64,000 nt of DNA. Origin: Ignelater luminosus (taxonomy: Eukaryota > Arthropoda > Insecta > Coleoptera > Elateridae). How positions within the stretch are numbered: the first letter of the stretch is position 1; each line of letters starts with the position of its first letter. The notes beneath the pieces were generated by a model, which did no database searches, had not been told where the DNA came from, and saw only the letters and a program-made list of their open reading frames with translations. The DNA lies in the NCBI GenBank assembly GCA_011009095.1, contig VTPC01090430.1, positions 33,101-97,100 on the forward strand. The letters run 5' to 3'. Position numbers and translations under genes: made by a program. Of the stretch, positions 49,264 to 60,691 are shown in pieces.

Positions 49264-51011
49264 CTGAAATTTAATAATAATTGATGAAAAAAAACACTTC
49301 ACTTTAAAAATTAATTTATTTATACTTGTTTTCTATACTCTTCAAGCGTTTTATTATTGCGGTCGTTATCAAATGCAATGCAGCAGCCCCAATGTTAAGT
49401 TGCGGACTGAGGGCTTTTCAAAGCTCGCCCTAACAACATCCTAGTGACGTGCAAAATAATACCAGCAAAGCTCGCACGCTACCTGAACTGATGGCTCATT
49501 AGCAAAATGTAGCTCTATATTTGTATTTATACTTCTTTGTCATTAAAAGTCATTTTCATAATTACCAAACGCCGGGTGTAATTTTTTCCTCCTGGGAGGA
49601 TATGGTGAATTGTAATTATTTTTATAGCATATACTTATTGGACATTCAGTTTGATGAAAAAAGGAAAATTTCCTTTTTAAAAACCCATTAGAAAATTTAA
49701 GAAATTGTTTTAGTAAATGAATTTCAAAATAAAATAAAGACAAAATAATAAATAAAAGAAAAAAACTCGAGAAGTTTCAAATCTCAATTTCGGGTTTCCA
49801 ACAGGATAAATTTATCTATTGTGACATTATCTTTATAGAGCACCTGTTGCAAACAAAGCTGAAAACATGAAATCGACAGTTCAATGAAATAGGTCAGTTG
49901 TTCTCAATTATTTAGTTAAAAATAGAACGAGAAAAATCAAAAAAATGAAAATCCTTATTACAAGCAAAAATTAAAACGATAATTACCAGGTTTGTAACAT
50001 ATAATAAACAGAGATAAACAACGCACAAAAAAACAGGTGTTTAATCACTCACAATGATTACAACTTAAATAATCTCCATGTATATTTAGATTTCAGGAGC
50101 TACACTAACACTTATGATAGTTTATTATTCAAAAATCTAAAAGTACTTTACGCATGCGTCAAAAGTACACTGCTTTAAGTACGTTTTTAGATTTTTCAAG
50201 GTCAAGGTTGATTTTCGAAATTCTAAAAATATCGAACTATCTAATTTGCTTTCTAGATGTAAATAAATAAATAAAAATCGCAATGGTCAAATTTTTTTGG
50301 AAATTCTATTTTTTGCAAAATGAAAATTTAAAAATAAAAGAAATCTTTATGCGCTAATTTCTAAAAGTGTACCGAGAAGGGTTATTATTATATTCTATTG
50401 TTTACAATTCGACAGCCAAAATGTTTTACAGATGTCTTAAATGTATTAAAATGTTTTTTCTAAATGTTTATAAGAAAGTCAAAAATATAACTAGAAACTT
50501 TACAACTTCCTAATATGACCCTATCTGTAGTTTGGAACCGACATTTCTTACGATCTAATGGAGAACTGTTTTCTAAAGAGAATCCACAGAATTATCTAAG
50601 CCATTCAGCAGTTTAGCTAAAAAAACAACGCACAGTCATCTCTTCTGTCAGCAGTCCGTTGTTTAATGTGTTATTGTTTTGTTTGTTTTGTTTGATCACA
50701 CCGTACTATTTCTCGAATCATAGGTGACTTTCTTCTTATTCATTATTCAATAATATTCCTACTAAATTATTTTCCAAATTTTATTTGTTTGACAGACAAG
50801 TCTAAGAGTTTTGTGAGTCACTTTTCAGGTTGTCATCACTACTAGAAAATCATGGTCAAATACCCTTCAATGAAGATTGAGCAGTATGTAGTTAGTATAA
50901 AAGGTATGTGAGTGGAAAAACTTGTTAACTACCATCTTTGTTTGTTAATGATCAACGCACTTACTGTTCACCAAAACACTTCTTTATATTCTCAAAACAA
51001 AGTATCAGATA
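49264..51011. other. Unassigned AT-rich stretch
   Basis: No coding region recognised. It contains one small palindrome, listed separately. Confidence 0.5.
50131..50196. repeat. 66-bp imperfect palindrome
   Basis: AAAAATCTAAAAGTACT at 50131-50147 is complementary to AGTACGTTTTTAGATTTTT at 50178-50196. The loop contains the self-complementary GCATGC. It would form a hairpin. Confidence 0.65.
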
Positions 51012-52218
51012 CGAGGGTTGCTATTTATATTTCTGGCCTTGGCAACACTGACTGTTTCCAGGCGTCAGCTGGCATTTCCGGTGTAAACTTTACATTGTTG
51101 AACATAACCTCAACTACAACATTTTGTCATTTGAGTGCGATTAGTGTTGTTTGCAGTTAATTGAAAAGTGCATTCTATAGTAAAAAATGGAATTGACCAG
51201 TGAACACTTTCGTGCAATTATTTTTCATAACTTTCGACGTGGATTATCACGACAAGAGTGCATCAATGAACTTAATACATTATATAGCGATGAAGCTCCA
51301 TCCTACAGCACTGTAAAACAACTGGTATAATGAATTCAAACGTGGCCGATGTTCACTCCAGGACGAAATCCGTGAAGGCCGTCCAAAATCTGTCGTTGTG
51401 CCTGAAAACATCGATGCTGTGCGTGAACTGATTAAACAAGATCGTCATGTGACATACCGTGAGATTGAGGCATCTTTGGGCATTAGTATGACTAGCATTA
51501 ACAAGATATTACATGATCATTTGGCCGTAAAAAAAATTTGTTCCCGTTGGATCCCGCATATAACATCTGCACAGGTGACGAATCATGGATCTACGCATAT
51601 GACCCCGAAACGAAACAGCAATCAACTGTGTGGGTCTTTCAAGACGAGCCAAATCCAACAAAAGTTGTTCGCGGAAGAAGCACATCGAAGCAAATGGTTG
51701 CCTGTTTCTTTGGCATCACCGGTCATGTGGCAACAGTGGCGTTAGAGCAACGTAAGACGGTCAACTCTGAATGGTACACAACCATTTGTTTGCCAAAAGT
51801 CATTGGAGAAATTCGGAAAACTTCAAAGAAGAGGCGAATCATTCTTCATCATGACAATGCAAGCTCTCACACCGCTGCTCAAACAATTGAATATTTAACC
51901 AGCCAGAAGGTCGAGTTGATGGGCCATCCACCATACAGCCCTGATTTGGTACCCAATGACTTCTTTTTATTCCCGTACATCAAAAACAAACTGCATGGTC
52001 AACGATTTTCAACACCAGAAGAAGCCGTTTTTTGTTTCAAAACGCATAGTTTGGAGCTGCCTCAAACAGAGTGGAAAAAGTGTTTCGAAAATTGGTTCAA
52101 ACGCATGGAAAAGTGTATCAATCTTAATGGAGAACATTTTGAAAAACAATAAAACTAGTTTCGATCATAAATACTTGTTTTTTCATTGTTAGGCCAGAAA
52201 TATAAATAGCAACCCTCG
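51012..52218 (+). mobile_element. Mariner (SETMAR-like group), CGAGGGTTGCT ends, 1207 bp
   Basis: Inverted ends CGAGGGTTGCTATTTATATT followed by TCTGGCC match over 27 bp and are flanked by TA (51010-51011 and 52219-52220). The interior encodes a broken DD34D transposase on the plus strand. At 1207 bp it is shorter than the neighbouring mariners, in line with the internal coding deletion. Confidence 0.95.
51187..52152 (+). pseudogene. Mariner DD34D transposase with internal deletion
   Basis: The reading starts MELTSEHFRAIIFHNFRRGL at 51187. A two-base change near 51325 shifts the frame (TVKQLV-stop against NWYNEFKRGRC). The second frame then runs through IDAVRELIKQDRHVTYREIE to KICSRWIPH. There ~30 codons normally found between WIPH and the first catalytic block are missing, and the frame shifts again. 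The third frame holds TGDESWIYAYDPE (first Asp), HHDNASSHTA (second) and VPNDFFLFP (third, 34 residues after the second), ending GEHFEKQ at 52152. Close relatives in insect genomes are often annotated as SETMAR-like. The catalytic residues are intact but the linker is deleted. Confidence 0.92.
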
Positions 52219-52659
52219 TATCAAGCCATCAAGATCTGGTAGATATTATGTGCAAAGAACAAAAAATGTTTATATGATGATGTTATTAGCATACATTGCA
52301 TTGCAATGAATGTGACAACTTGTTAAAATGTATTTAGAGCAATCGTTGGTATGGTGGTTTCTTAGATCCACCGTGAGGACCATTTTTTAAATGATGTCTA
52401 ATTTCTCATAGTTAGTCTTAGTGAATAAACACACACAGGAAGGGTAATTATGCTTTCAAAATAAGAAGACGAAAAATATAGCCCTAGTAAGTACGGGTAC
52501 AAATGTACAAAACACTTTGGCTTATAAAAATAAAAGAAAATTAGTTGTGGGCATTAGTCACCGCTCAAGAGCTCCCAGTCATCAGTCATACCTCATCTAT
52601 GAGAACTAATAGTAGCTAAAGCAAAGAGTTTTGTATAAATAGAATTACTTGACACTCAC
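52219..52659. other. Unassigned stretch
   Basis: No coding or repeat signal recognised between the mariner and the following relic. Confidence 0.45.
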
Positions 52660-52870
52660 CTCTGATTCTTGCTGCTGCCTTTGCAACCAAGCACAGCAAA
52701 GTACAAGGACAAAGTTTGACTTGCAGTTACACTTTTTATGATGAAAAGCTCCTTCCGCATCTTTTCGATATATGTCCACACTGCCTCCTTGGACATTTCC
52801 TTCATCCAACCCTTCTATTTTTGGTTCAAAGAGTCCAAAAACCTGTCAACGATATTTCTTCCGTCTGCGA
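52660..52870 (-). repeat. Relic A, inverted partner of 53640-53950
   Basis: Minus-strand text AAGGAAATGTCC...GGAGCTTTT...AAAAAGTGTAACTGCAAGTC lines up with plus-strand text AGGAAATGTCTG...AGAACTTTC...GGAAAAGTGCAACTGCAAGTC at 53844-53934. Both can be read as EMS(K/E)...W..IE...KEL followed by KCNCKSN, suggesting a common protein origin. It has frame shifts. A splice-like border at 52660 led me first to consider an exon, but the second copy makes a mobile-element origin more likely. Confidence 0.45.
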
Positions 52871-53639
52871 GCCTTCAGGACCCTCTTCTTAGAAATTTCC
52901 AAAAGCAAAAACAGTATTTCAAGAAACGATGAAACATCCAGGTCTTGCACGCTATTCTCTACAAGTGGAATTCAAGTAAGATACGGTATCACAACTCGTG
53001 AAACAGTGAAAGCTCAGCAGCAACTTTATTGTTAACAAGGATAAGCCATCAGGATTATTATTAACTATACGTTGCGTGGATCTTGTAACTAGACTTACAA
53101 TTACGTTATGGTCTGCTTAACTACATATCTTGTACGACAGCTTGTATTAGTTAAGGACGTACAACATAAATTGTGTTGAGAAACTTGAAAATCCAAAAAT
53201 CCCTCATGCTTGGTCAGAATTCCAAAAGAATCTGCAGAACAAAAATAATCAATTTAAATTGTAAATAAATACCTTCCCTCTCCAAACAGTCACCTACATG
53301 GGTGATAAAACTATTTCTTCTGGAACCGTATACTCTTTACTCGAGGGCATGGCACACTAAAAGAGGTCAGCGGACGAATTATTTTGCAAGCCAAAAACAA
53401 GGTTATGTTTGGAGCCAAGTATATTCCCGTTCAAGCTTTGCATCTCAGTTACTTATTTTTAGTTAAAAGCACTTGAAAAGCAAGAACTTTAGCTACTAAC
53501 TCGATCGTCGGCTTTTAGTAAAGACCAGTCACAGGGTTACTTGAATTTCATTGGCAAAACATGGACGGGCGTTTAAAACGTGGATGTCTCACTCAGAATT
53601 TACGTCGGTTTTTCATAAGTGAAGTATTTCTTACTCTTT
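52871..53639. other. Less AT-rich stretch of unknown origin
   Basis: Composition is more balanced than in the flanks, and some frames are open for 40-60 codons (for example VSGRIILQAKNKVMFG near 53370). No family could be assigned. It may be the body of the element that carries the two inverted relics. Confidence 0.35.
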
Positions 53640-53950
53640 CCCCTCCACAAGTAAATGATGGGTGACCTTCAACGGTTCGCCGGTCTGATGTGTTAGGTAG
53701 AAGATACAGATACCTTGATGAATGCTTGGAAAAACCTTTTTTAACCAAGAACAGGCTGGTGCTTCTGCCTCCAATATTCTCTGCGCGTGTACTGCGGGTT
53801 ACATTTCAGAAAGCTAACGTGTGAGGAAGAGCAACGACAGGAAATGTCTGAGAAACTAATGTGGTGAGACATTGAGTAGGTGTAGAAAGAACTTTCTGTT
53901 CTGGAAAAGTGCAACTGCAAGTCGAACTACAAAACAATGAGATGCGCATA
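53640..53950 (+). repeat. Relic B, inverted partner of 52660-52870
   Basis: Plus-strand pieces include RRYRYLDECLEKPFLTKNRL near 53701 and QEMSEKLMW, then KELSVLEKCNCKSNYKTMRC at 53896-53952. The CxC and MRC pattern resembles cysteine clusters at the C-terminus of some insect transposon proteins. Several stops interrupt it. The family is unknown. Confidence 0.4.
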
Positions 53951-55719
53951 CTGGTTAGTGTACAGTAGTTTTATTTATATCTCAAGTAGGCTCCCTAAAT
54001 TTTTTTGATTATTTTTAGTGATGAGTTAACCTTGTAACATTCACTTTTTGTTCCAGTTACGTGTGTTGTAGTTAATCTGTGCTGTCAGTGTGTTCATGTA
54101 TTTTTTTAGTAGTTTTCTCTTGTTGAAGAGGTTTAGTGGTACTTGTTGTGAGTTCACACTGATAGATTGATTACCTTTTCAGTAGCTTCTTTATCTTGAA
54201 ATCGATTTAGGGTTGTTGAACTTTTCAATTGTATTTATTTAAGCAAGCATTTAAATTTATTTTGATTATTGCACCATTTTTAACCGTCACAGCTGTTGCT
54301 TGTTTTTCCGTTTAATTTATTTCAGAATAGATCTAGTTAGCAACTGATAAGGGTTGGTTTCTTATTACCATTTAGTAATTGTAATTTAAGATTTCTTCAT
54401 GTAGATGCATTTGCTGCCGTCGTTTGTGTCCAGGGGTGCTAAGAATTCTGAGTTTTAGTGACTAGCCTCAATCAAGAGAGGGTAAGTGGGGTTGCCTTGA
54501 TTTTTATTAGATCACATAGGAGGTATTTTTTTGCTTTAGTTTGTTAACTTACCTGTGAATTCGTTGATCTTTCTTGCACTAGAGATTTCCTTCTCGCAAT
54601 TTTGAGTTGTCGTGAAAGGTTAAACAAGTTGTGACTTCTGCACTGCTACTTCTGTACTACTTCAAGTAGTTCAAATCTGAAAAAAGTCATTTTCCGTTCT
54701 ACTCTCTATCTACATTTGGTTCAGAATCGTTACCTTCGATTCAAATAGGAACTTCTGTCCAATTCGTGAAGAATGCTTTAACAGTTTTAATTCACAATTT
54801 TTTTATTTTTTTACTGGGTTCTAAAAACTTAGGAAGCTTGGGTTAAGAGAGTTTTGTTTTTGCGTGTTTCAGATTCATCCCGTCTCGAATTATACTCTAT
54901 TTTTATTTTCATTGTTAGATTTTTCAAAATTTTATTACATTTCAATTTGCATAGATAAATTGAATGTTTTGAAGGATAAGATTTAACTTTTATTAAATGG
55001 TATTTTTTTGGAAATTTATATTAAACATTTATGACTGTTTTTAAAATTTAATATTATTATTATTTGAATATCGTTTAAATTTTCTTATTAAATTCAAATA
55101 TTATTTTTAATAATTTTGTTGATGGCATTACTTAATTAGGTATTTATTAGTTGGAATTTATTAACAATTTCTTGTTTAATTATTTTTGTGTTTTTTAAGA
55201 AAAACACTGGCGTCCTTATGATTTATTTTTTTTCAATATATGCATAGAATTTTTTTTGTTTTATTGTATGTATAATTTCCTTAAATGTCTACACTTACCA
55301 AAGACAACATCTTCTTGTGCACAACCTGAAATCTTTACAATAAACTTATGGTTAAAGAAAAGCTTGGTTTATAAATTTATGAATGGCATTAATTTCTCAT
55401 ACTGCAATATGATTAGATATCATAACTGATCTATCTATTTTAACAAGAAATTAAATAAAAATACTACAGCTTCTCAAATATAGTCTTCTTACAAGAGAAC
55501 TATTATTGTGTTCTTCCTTCTTTACAGACAAACTACCTTAATTTCTTTGTTCGTCAAAACAGATTATTTCTGTTGAGCATCAGTAACATTAAGATATGTA
55601 AAATAAAGCTAATCTACACAACATAAGCAATCCAAGGAAAATAAAAGTGATAACACGACAAGGTACATTTTTAAAAAATTTGCATCATATAAGTTTAATA
55701 TTTAAAAATCTGTATAATA
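53951..55719. other. AT-rich stretch without identified gene
   Basis: Long T-rich runs dominate 54780-55260. One possible micro-exon on the minus strand (55299-55325) is listed separately. Confidence 0.5.
55299..55325 (-). other. Possible 27-nt micro-exon
   Basis: On the minus strand GTAAAGATTTCAG is followed by 27 bases and then GTAAGTGT. In phase 0 they read VVHKKMLSL. The strand and phase agree with the host exons at 49183-34453. So short a segment can arise by chance. Confidence 0.2.
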
Positions 55720-57011
55720 CGAGGGTGGTCTGAAAAGTTTCCGACCTCAACGTGAAGATGCCAGCACTCGTAAATAAAAGCTACTGAATTTCGTTGTTCA
55801 TCTGTTGACAGTTACTCGCCAAAGTTTCAGCCATTTTGAACGCGCAGTTTTTATGTAACAGTCGTTTGAGTGAGTTGATGTGAGTTTTTTGTGAAAATGG
55901 ACAAAATCGAGTATCGAGCTGTCATTAAATATTTGTTTTTGAAAGGCAATACGTCTTCGCAAATAAAAGATGAGTTGGATTCTGTGTATGGGGACTCTGC
56001 ACCATCATTTACCACAGTGAAGTTTTGGGCTGCTGAATTTAAACGTGGCTGTAAGAGCTTGGGAGACGATGAACGTTCGGGACGTCCAAAAACTGCAACT
56101 ACCGACGAAAACATCGCCAAAGTTCACCAAATGGTGCTAGACGATCGCCGAATTAAAGTGAGAGAGATAGCAGAGGTTATGAACATGTCAAAAGAACGTG
56201 TTTGTCACATACTAAATCAACATTTAGGCATGAGAAAGCTGTCCGCGCGTTGGGTGCCGCGTTTGCTCACGTTAGACCAAAAACGTGTTCGAATGAATAT
56301 TTCCAACGCTCTTTTGGCGCAGTTTAGGCGAAATAAATCCGAGTTTTGGCGCCGATTAATTACTGTAGATGAAACTTGGATACACCATTATACGCCCGAA
56401 ACAAAAATACAGTCCAAACAGTGGACTGCAAAGGGAGAACCGGCTTCAAAAAAAGCAAAAACTGTTTTTTCGGCTGGGAAAGTGATGGAGACTGTTTTTT
56501 GGGATAGTCATGGAGTTATTTTAATCGATTATCTTCAAAAAGGAAAAACCATTACAGGAGCATACTATGCATCATTACTTGACAAGCTGAAGGCAGAACT
56601 TGCAAAAAAACGGCCACATTTGCAGAAAAAGAAAATCCTGTTTCATCAAGACAACGCACCGTCTCACACCTGAGCGGTTGCCATGGCGAAAATCCACGAA
56701 TTACGGTTTGAACTGCTTGACCATCCGCCTTACTCACCAGATCTAGCCCCAAGCGACTTCTTTTTGTTCCCTCATCTAAAAATTGCGCTCGGAGGACAAA
56801 GATTTTCGTCAAATGAAGAGGCAATCACCTTCGTGAACAATTATTTTGCAGAGAAAAATGCCGAGTACTATTTGGACGGGTTACAGAGATGGGAGCATCG
56901 CTGGGAGAAGTGTGTAGAGTTACAAGGAGACTATGTTGAAAAATAAAAAAAAATTTTCAGAAAAAATGTCTTGTATCTTTGTTAGGTCGGAAACTTTTCA
57001 GACCACCCTCG
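55720..57011 (+). mobile_element. Nearly intact mariner, CGAGGGTGGTCTGAAAAG ends, 1292 bp
   Basis: Perfect inverted ends CGAGGGTGGTCTGAAAAGTT followed by TCCGACCT (28 bp) are flanked by TA (55718-55719 and 57012-57013). The single gene fills the interior and its reading frame is kept throughout, interrupted only by one stop codon. It is the best-preserved transposon in the window and so probably the most recent insertion; that is inference. Confidence 0.97.
55897..56946 (+). pseudogene. Mariner DD34D transposase with one premature stop
   Basis: Starting at the first ATG (55897; an upstream in-frame GTG is not used by eukaryotes) the frame reads MDKIEYRAVIKYLFLKGN and continues ~348 codons to YVEK at 56946. 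N-terminal HTH motifs, SGRPKTATTDENIAKVH and LSARWVPRLLTLDQ are present. Catalytic blocks are VDETWIHHYTPE (first Asp), FHQDNAPSHT (second) and APSDFFLFPHL (third, 34 positions after the second), giving a complete DD34D triad. A single TGA at 56671-56673 directly after NAPSHT truncates the product between the second and third Asp. The frame continues unchanged as AVAMAKIHEL. No other lesion is visible. Confidence 0.95.
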
Positions 57012-57013
57012 TA

Positions 57014-57959
57014 GTGCAAGAGACTTGGAGTTCGAAATTCATTTCGTTTTTAATTTGCTTTTTAGTTTTCGGTTTTTCAATCTTGATATTCTTTTTATTA
57101 ATTTTTTATTTAACACAAAGCACAATCAGAATTATACAATGATAAAATTTTCTTAAAACAAGAGCTTGCGATGATTCAGAGTACATTCTAACGCTATCAG
57201 TAACAGTGATCTAATTAGAAAAAAGGGAACGCTCCGTATTATATAAATCTTTATGCGTACACACACATAAATGTATATCTTCGAGAATATCTTAAAATTA
57301 GCCGAAAGCCAAGCCTAATTTACGTACGTAAAGCTATCTTTAGAAAATGACAACAGTGTTGGATGCATAAAATTTACAATTTCAGGTAGGAAGTAATCAT
57401 CAAGAAATGTTTCTTTAAAATTGCGTGCTAGGAAGCTATTAATAATTATGCATTTTCTACATGATAAAATTTACAAAAATGAATAATTTAAATTTTTATT
57501 TAAGGGAATGCATAATTAGATCATGTAAATTTATGCACCGCTATAAAAATACGTCACATGAAATCAAGGTGAATGGCACCAGATTTACTTTATCAATAAG
57601 AAAAACGTTAACATTTAAAATAAGGTGAAGGCAGGTTAGCGTCTTTTGCAGCAATTACTATTATATTTATCAAAAAAGTTGTTACATTATATTCATAAAA
57701 AGTTTGTGGATATTTGCACAACTTTTTATATAAAGGTTTTCTAGAAAAAATTGACAAAGAAAGAACTTTCTACATCAGTACCTACAAGTTATTATAAAAG
57801 GTATAGGCTAATTAAGGCTTCAAAAAGCATAAAAACTGTGTAAATTTCATAGAAAAGACATTCCCTTCGACTAATTAATTTCTCGTTTGAATTTTGTAAC
57901 TTCTCTAGTCTTTTTTTAAACTGCAGCTTTGAAGTCCTCACAAAGCAAGCCAAAAGTCT
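57014..57959. other. Unassigned AT-rich stretch
   Basis: No coding, repeat or splice signal recognised. Confidence 0.5.
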
Positions 57960-59068
57960 GGCTTCTAACAAGTAATCTTGTAATCGAGTAAACTAAAATG
58001 ATCTACAATTGAGATTGACAGTTCAGAGCAATTAATTAATAACGTAGAGGTAAAACCGTGTGCAGAGCACTTTCCACCAATATTTCCTGCCGACCAAGTA
58101 AAATCGTAAAATTTCAATCGACTCGTTTGCTGGCTCGCTGTCTTTATGTTATGTGTCACTGCCTACATTTGTAAGTCTAGCTTGACGCTTTTTTGGTTAA
58201 AAGTTTTTGATAATTCCAGATCCTTCCCCATTTTTAAAATCATCAGGCTGTAGGTCTAAGCGTTTTTTCCATGGCATTTTGATTGTTTTTGGGCTGGCTA
58301 ATTGTTTTCAAATAATCCACAGCATCGTTTAGTTGGACAGTGGAAGTATTTTTTTCAATATCCTTTGGAAGTTTATTAAAAATTTCATCTCTCTTGGGGG
58401 TTCAAATTCCTATGATTTGGAAACCACTCCTTAGGTTGTCCATGCCTAAATCCTTCATCTCCTCAAAAAATTTTGGAAGCACATCTTTTTGAAGTCCCAC
58501 TTTTCTAGAAGATATCTTGACGTTCGGTACAATCAAACGTCATTTTTTCTTCAGAAGACCGAGATATGCCACGTCTAAGGGCTGAGCTAAATGCATGGAG
58601 TTGGAGAAAGGCAAACAAAACTTATGTTATTTTCTAACGCCAAGAAGTGTCTGGCGAGATTATCTCCAACCAGAACCTTCTTTCTCGGTCAGTCTCAGTC
58701 AAAAATGTACATTTAAACCAGTAAGTAAAACATACAGAGTCCAACCAATGGTGGGTGGCATAGTTGTAGCGACACTTGTCAGGTTCACCTCCGGACCACG
58801 CAGATCACATATTCTCCAACTTATAAACAACATATCTGGAATAAAGTTCCCAACAGCATTCTCTGGGTATTTTTTCTCCGCGTTTGAAAAAGCAATTCAT
58901 AGAACCAGGCTCGCCGCTCATTTATCTCTTCAAGATTATATATGTTTTCTGATGATACCCCTTCAGTATTTTTTTCTAGATTGCCAAAATATTTTGTTTT
59001 CGACAGCTCTATCGAGATTGATATTTACTGCTTTTCTTAAACACAGCAAATCCTGATACCTGTGGAAA
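57960..59068 (-). pseudogene. pogo/jerky-like DDE_1 transposase relic
   Basis: Read from 59068 downward on the minus strand: a YVVYKLENM block near 58830, WLDSVCFTYWFKCTFL near 58745 (like the GWFD...FEDWF region), VGDNLARHFLALENNISFVC near 58665 (catalytic GDNL block), NSMHLAQPLDVAYLG near 58600 (THLxQPLDVAFF block), GLQKDVLPKFFEEM near 58490, LRSGFQIIGI, and FNKLPKDIEKNTS. These fit the DDE_1 superfamily of pogo, Tigger and jerky proteins in correct order. At least two frameshifts and several stops are present. It differs in sequence from the relic at 39195-39800, so the two come from different families or very old copies. Confidence 0.75.
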
Positions 59069-59368
59069 AAAACTATCTATCTAATCAGTGCCAGGTTTAT
59101 TATTTTCCATCGCGCTTGTAATGCTTCCCCCCTATTTTGTTACTTCGAGTCCCTTTTGGATGTCTGTATAGCTTAAACGCTTGACTTAAAGACACTCTTT
59201 TCTTGCAGTACGTCATTTAATCTATAGTATAGTATAATTTTCATAACTTCTAGAACCCAGCTATCTCGAGTAATAGGCCATCTTTTATTATTCACAACAT
59301 GGACCGGTCTCCATTAAATGCTAACCTAATACTCCTAAGCCCTTCAACAAATTGCAGAGTGAGAACGT
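59069..59368. other. Unassigned spacer
   Basis: About 300 bp between the pogo-like relic and the LTR element. Nothing recognised. Confidence 0.5.
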
Positions 59369-59714
59369 TGTAATGTTATTTTAAAATTCGCACTAAATCC
59401 GCCCCTGTTTTTCAATTTCGTTCGGATATTTGTTTTCTTGACGCGCAATATTTAAATTGTTTCATTAAACGAATGTTTGTTATAATGTTATTTTAAAGAA
59501 TTAATATTTTTGTGATCTCGACACCTAGACTCCAGTAGACGTGTCTTTCGTTGATTTCCAATATCAAATTCCCAGAATCATTAGTTGCAATATTGCAGTC
59601 ACACAGTCTCGGGGAAGTCAAATTTAAACTAGCGAATTTACAAGTAAAATTTTCCATTGTCGCATAAAGAGTATTAATGTCTTAACCTGTTAGGGTGTAT
59701 ATCCGACTTTTTAA
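59369..59714 (-). repeat. LTR (3' copy on the coding strand)
   Basis: The stretch from 59369 aligns without gaps for 344 bases to 63657-64000, with 13 differences counted by eye. On the coding strand the purine tract GGAAGTGGGG (plus 59716-59725) sits just before the LTR and may be the polypurine primer site, which would place the border at ~59714. Confidence 0.88.
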
Positions 59715-59896
59715 CCCCACTTCCGTAAGTACGAACTGCGTAACAAAAAACTCAGAGATATGTGCATAACGCATAGACTTTCATATGTTATTTTGAAAGC
59801 AAATAAAAAATATTACAGGTTACTGTACCAAAAGAAAGCAAATTACATAACATTACGAACGTAAACAATACAACAACATCAAATTAAAGAATGACA

Positions 59897-60540
59897 TTAA
59901 TCAGCAACTATATCGTTGATGTAGGGCTTGAATTTCTTAATTCGTCCTCTTAACTCATATACACAACACCTAATTTTTTTATTAATCTTAATGGGATCTT
60001 CGAGTTTACCAGCTAAGTTCTTACTTGTAAAGTAAGTAGCTGTAGCAGATAGCCCATACTTTTGTTTCCACGCCAAATCACCTGTATTATAGTGGACATC
60101 TCCAAGTTTATCTAAAACTAAAAAAATTGTGTTATTCTCGCTAACAATATTGGTTTCATCATCGATAAATACCTTACTTTGGTATTCTAGTCCGAAAAAG
60201 AGCATTCTACGGCCAAAATTTGGAATGTAAAATTCCTTTATACGATGCTTATCAGCCAACTTAGTCAATTCTCGGCTTCGAAACTGCTTACCATTACCAC
60301 ATTTAAAAAATTAAGGAACACCAAACATATGAGAAACTTGTTCTACAAATATCAGGGGTTAAAGCTTTACGCAAGGTGAAATATAAACTGAATTTACTGA
60401 ATACTTCAGTGGCTATCAAGACATGTTGATTCCTATTACTTGTTTTAGGAAATGAATCTAGCAACTTGATGATAAGTTTTATAAACGCCAGAATGGCCAG
60501 AAGTTGTTTCGTCGCGACCCTGCCTAAAATTCTCTTTACG
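59897..60540 (-). pseudogene. Integrase remnant of the gypsy element
   Basis: On the minus strand near 60500 SGHSGVYKTYHQVARF resembles the HHCC zinc-binding region of Ty3/gypsy integrase (GHxGxxKT). The C-terminal part to 59897 contains GDLAWKQKYGLSATATYFTS and RCCVYEL, matching the GDLVW...VYEL chromatin-side domain. The catalytic core between them is almost wholly missing, so there has been a deletion. The last frame ends at 59897, shortly before the 3' LTR, as expected for the end of pol. Confidence 0.75.
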
Positions 60541-60691
60541 CTCGTCTTTAGAAACTACCAACTTCCAAAAGGAACTTTCATATCATCTAACATGATCAAA
60601 ATTGCCACATTAAAAAATCCAACGAGAAAAACCGTCGGGTAATAAATATTCTTGACTTGACCGATTTTACCATGTGGATTTTTAAGATTGT

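Noticed and set aside
52660-52842. A 183-bp minus-strand segment with splice-like borders, phase 0, in frame with the exon at 49263
   Set aside because: A related copy lies in inverted orientation at 53844-53950 and the acceptor lacks a pyrimidine tract, so a mobile-element relic is more likely than an exon.
58595-59056. 153-codon plus-strand open frame
   Set aside because: It is antisense to the pogo-like relic, whose minus-strand motifs explain the sequence.
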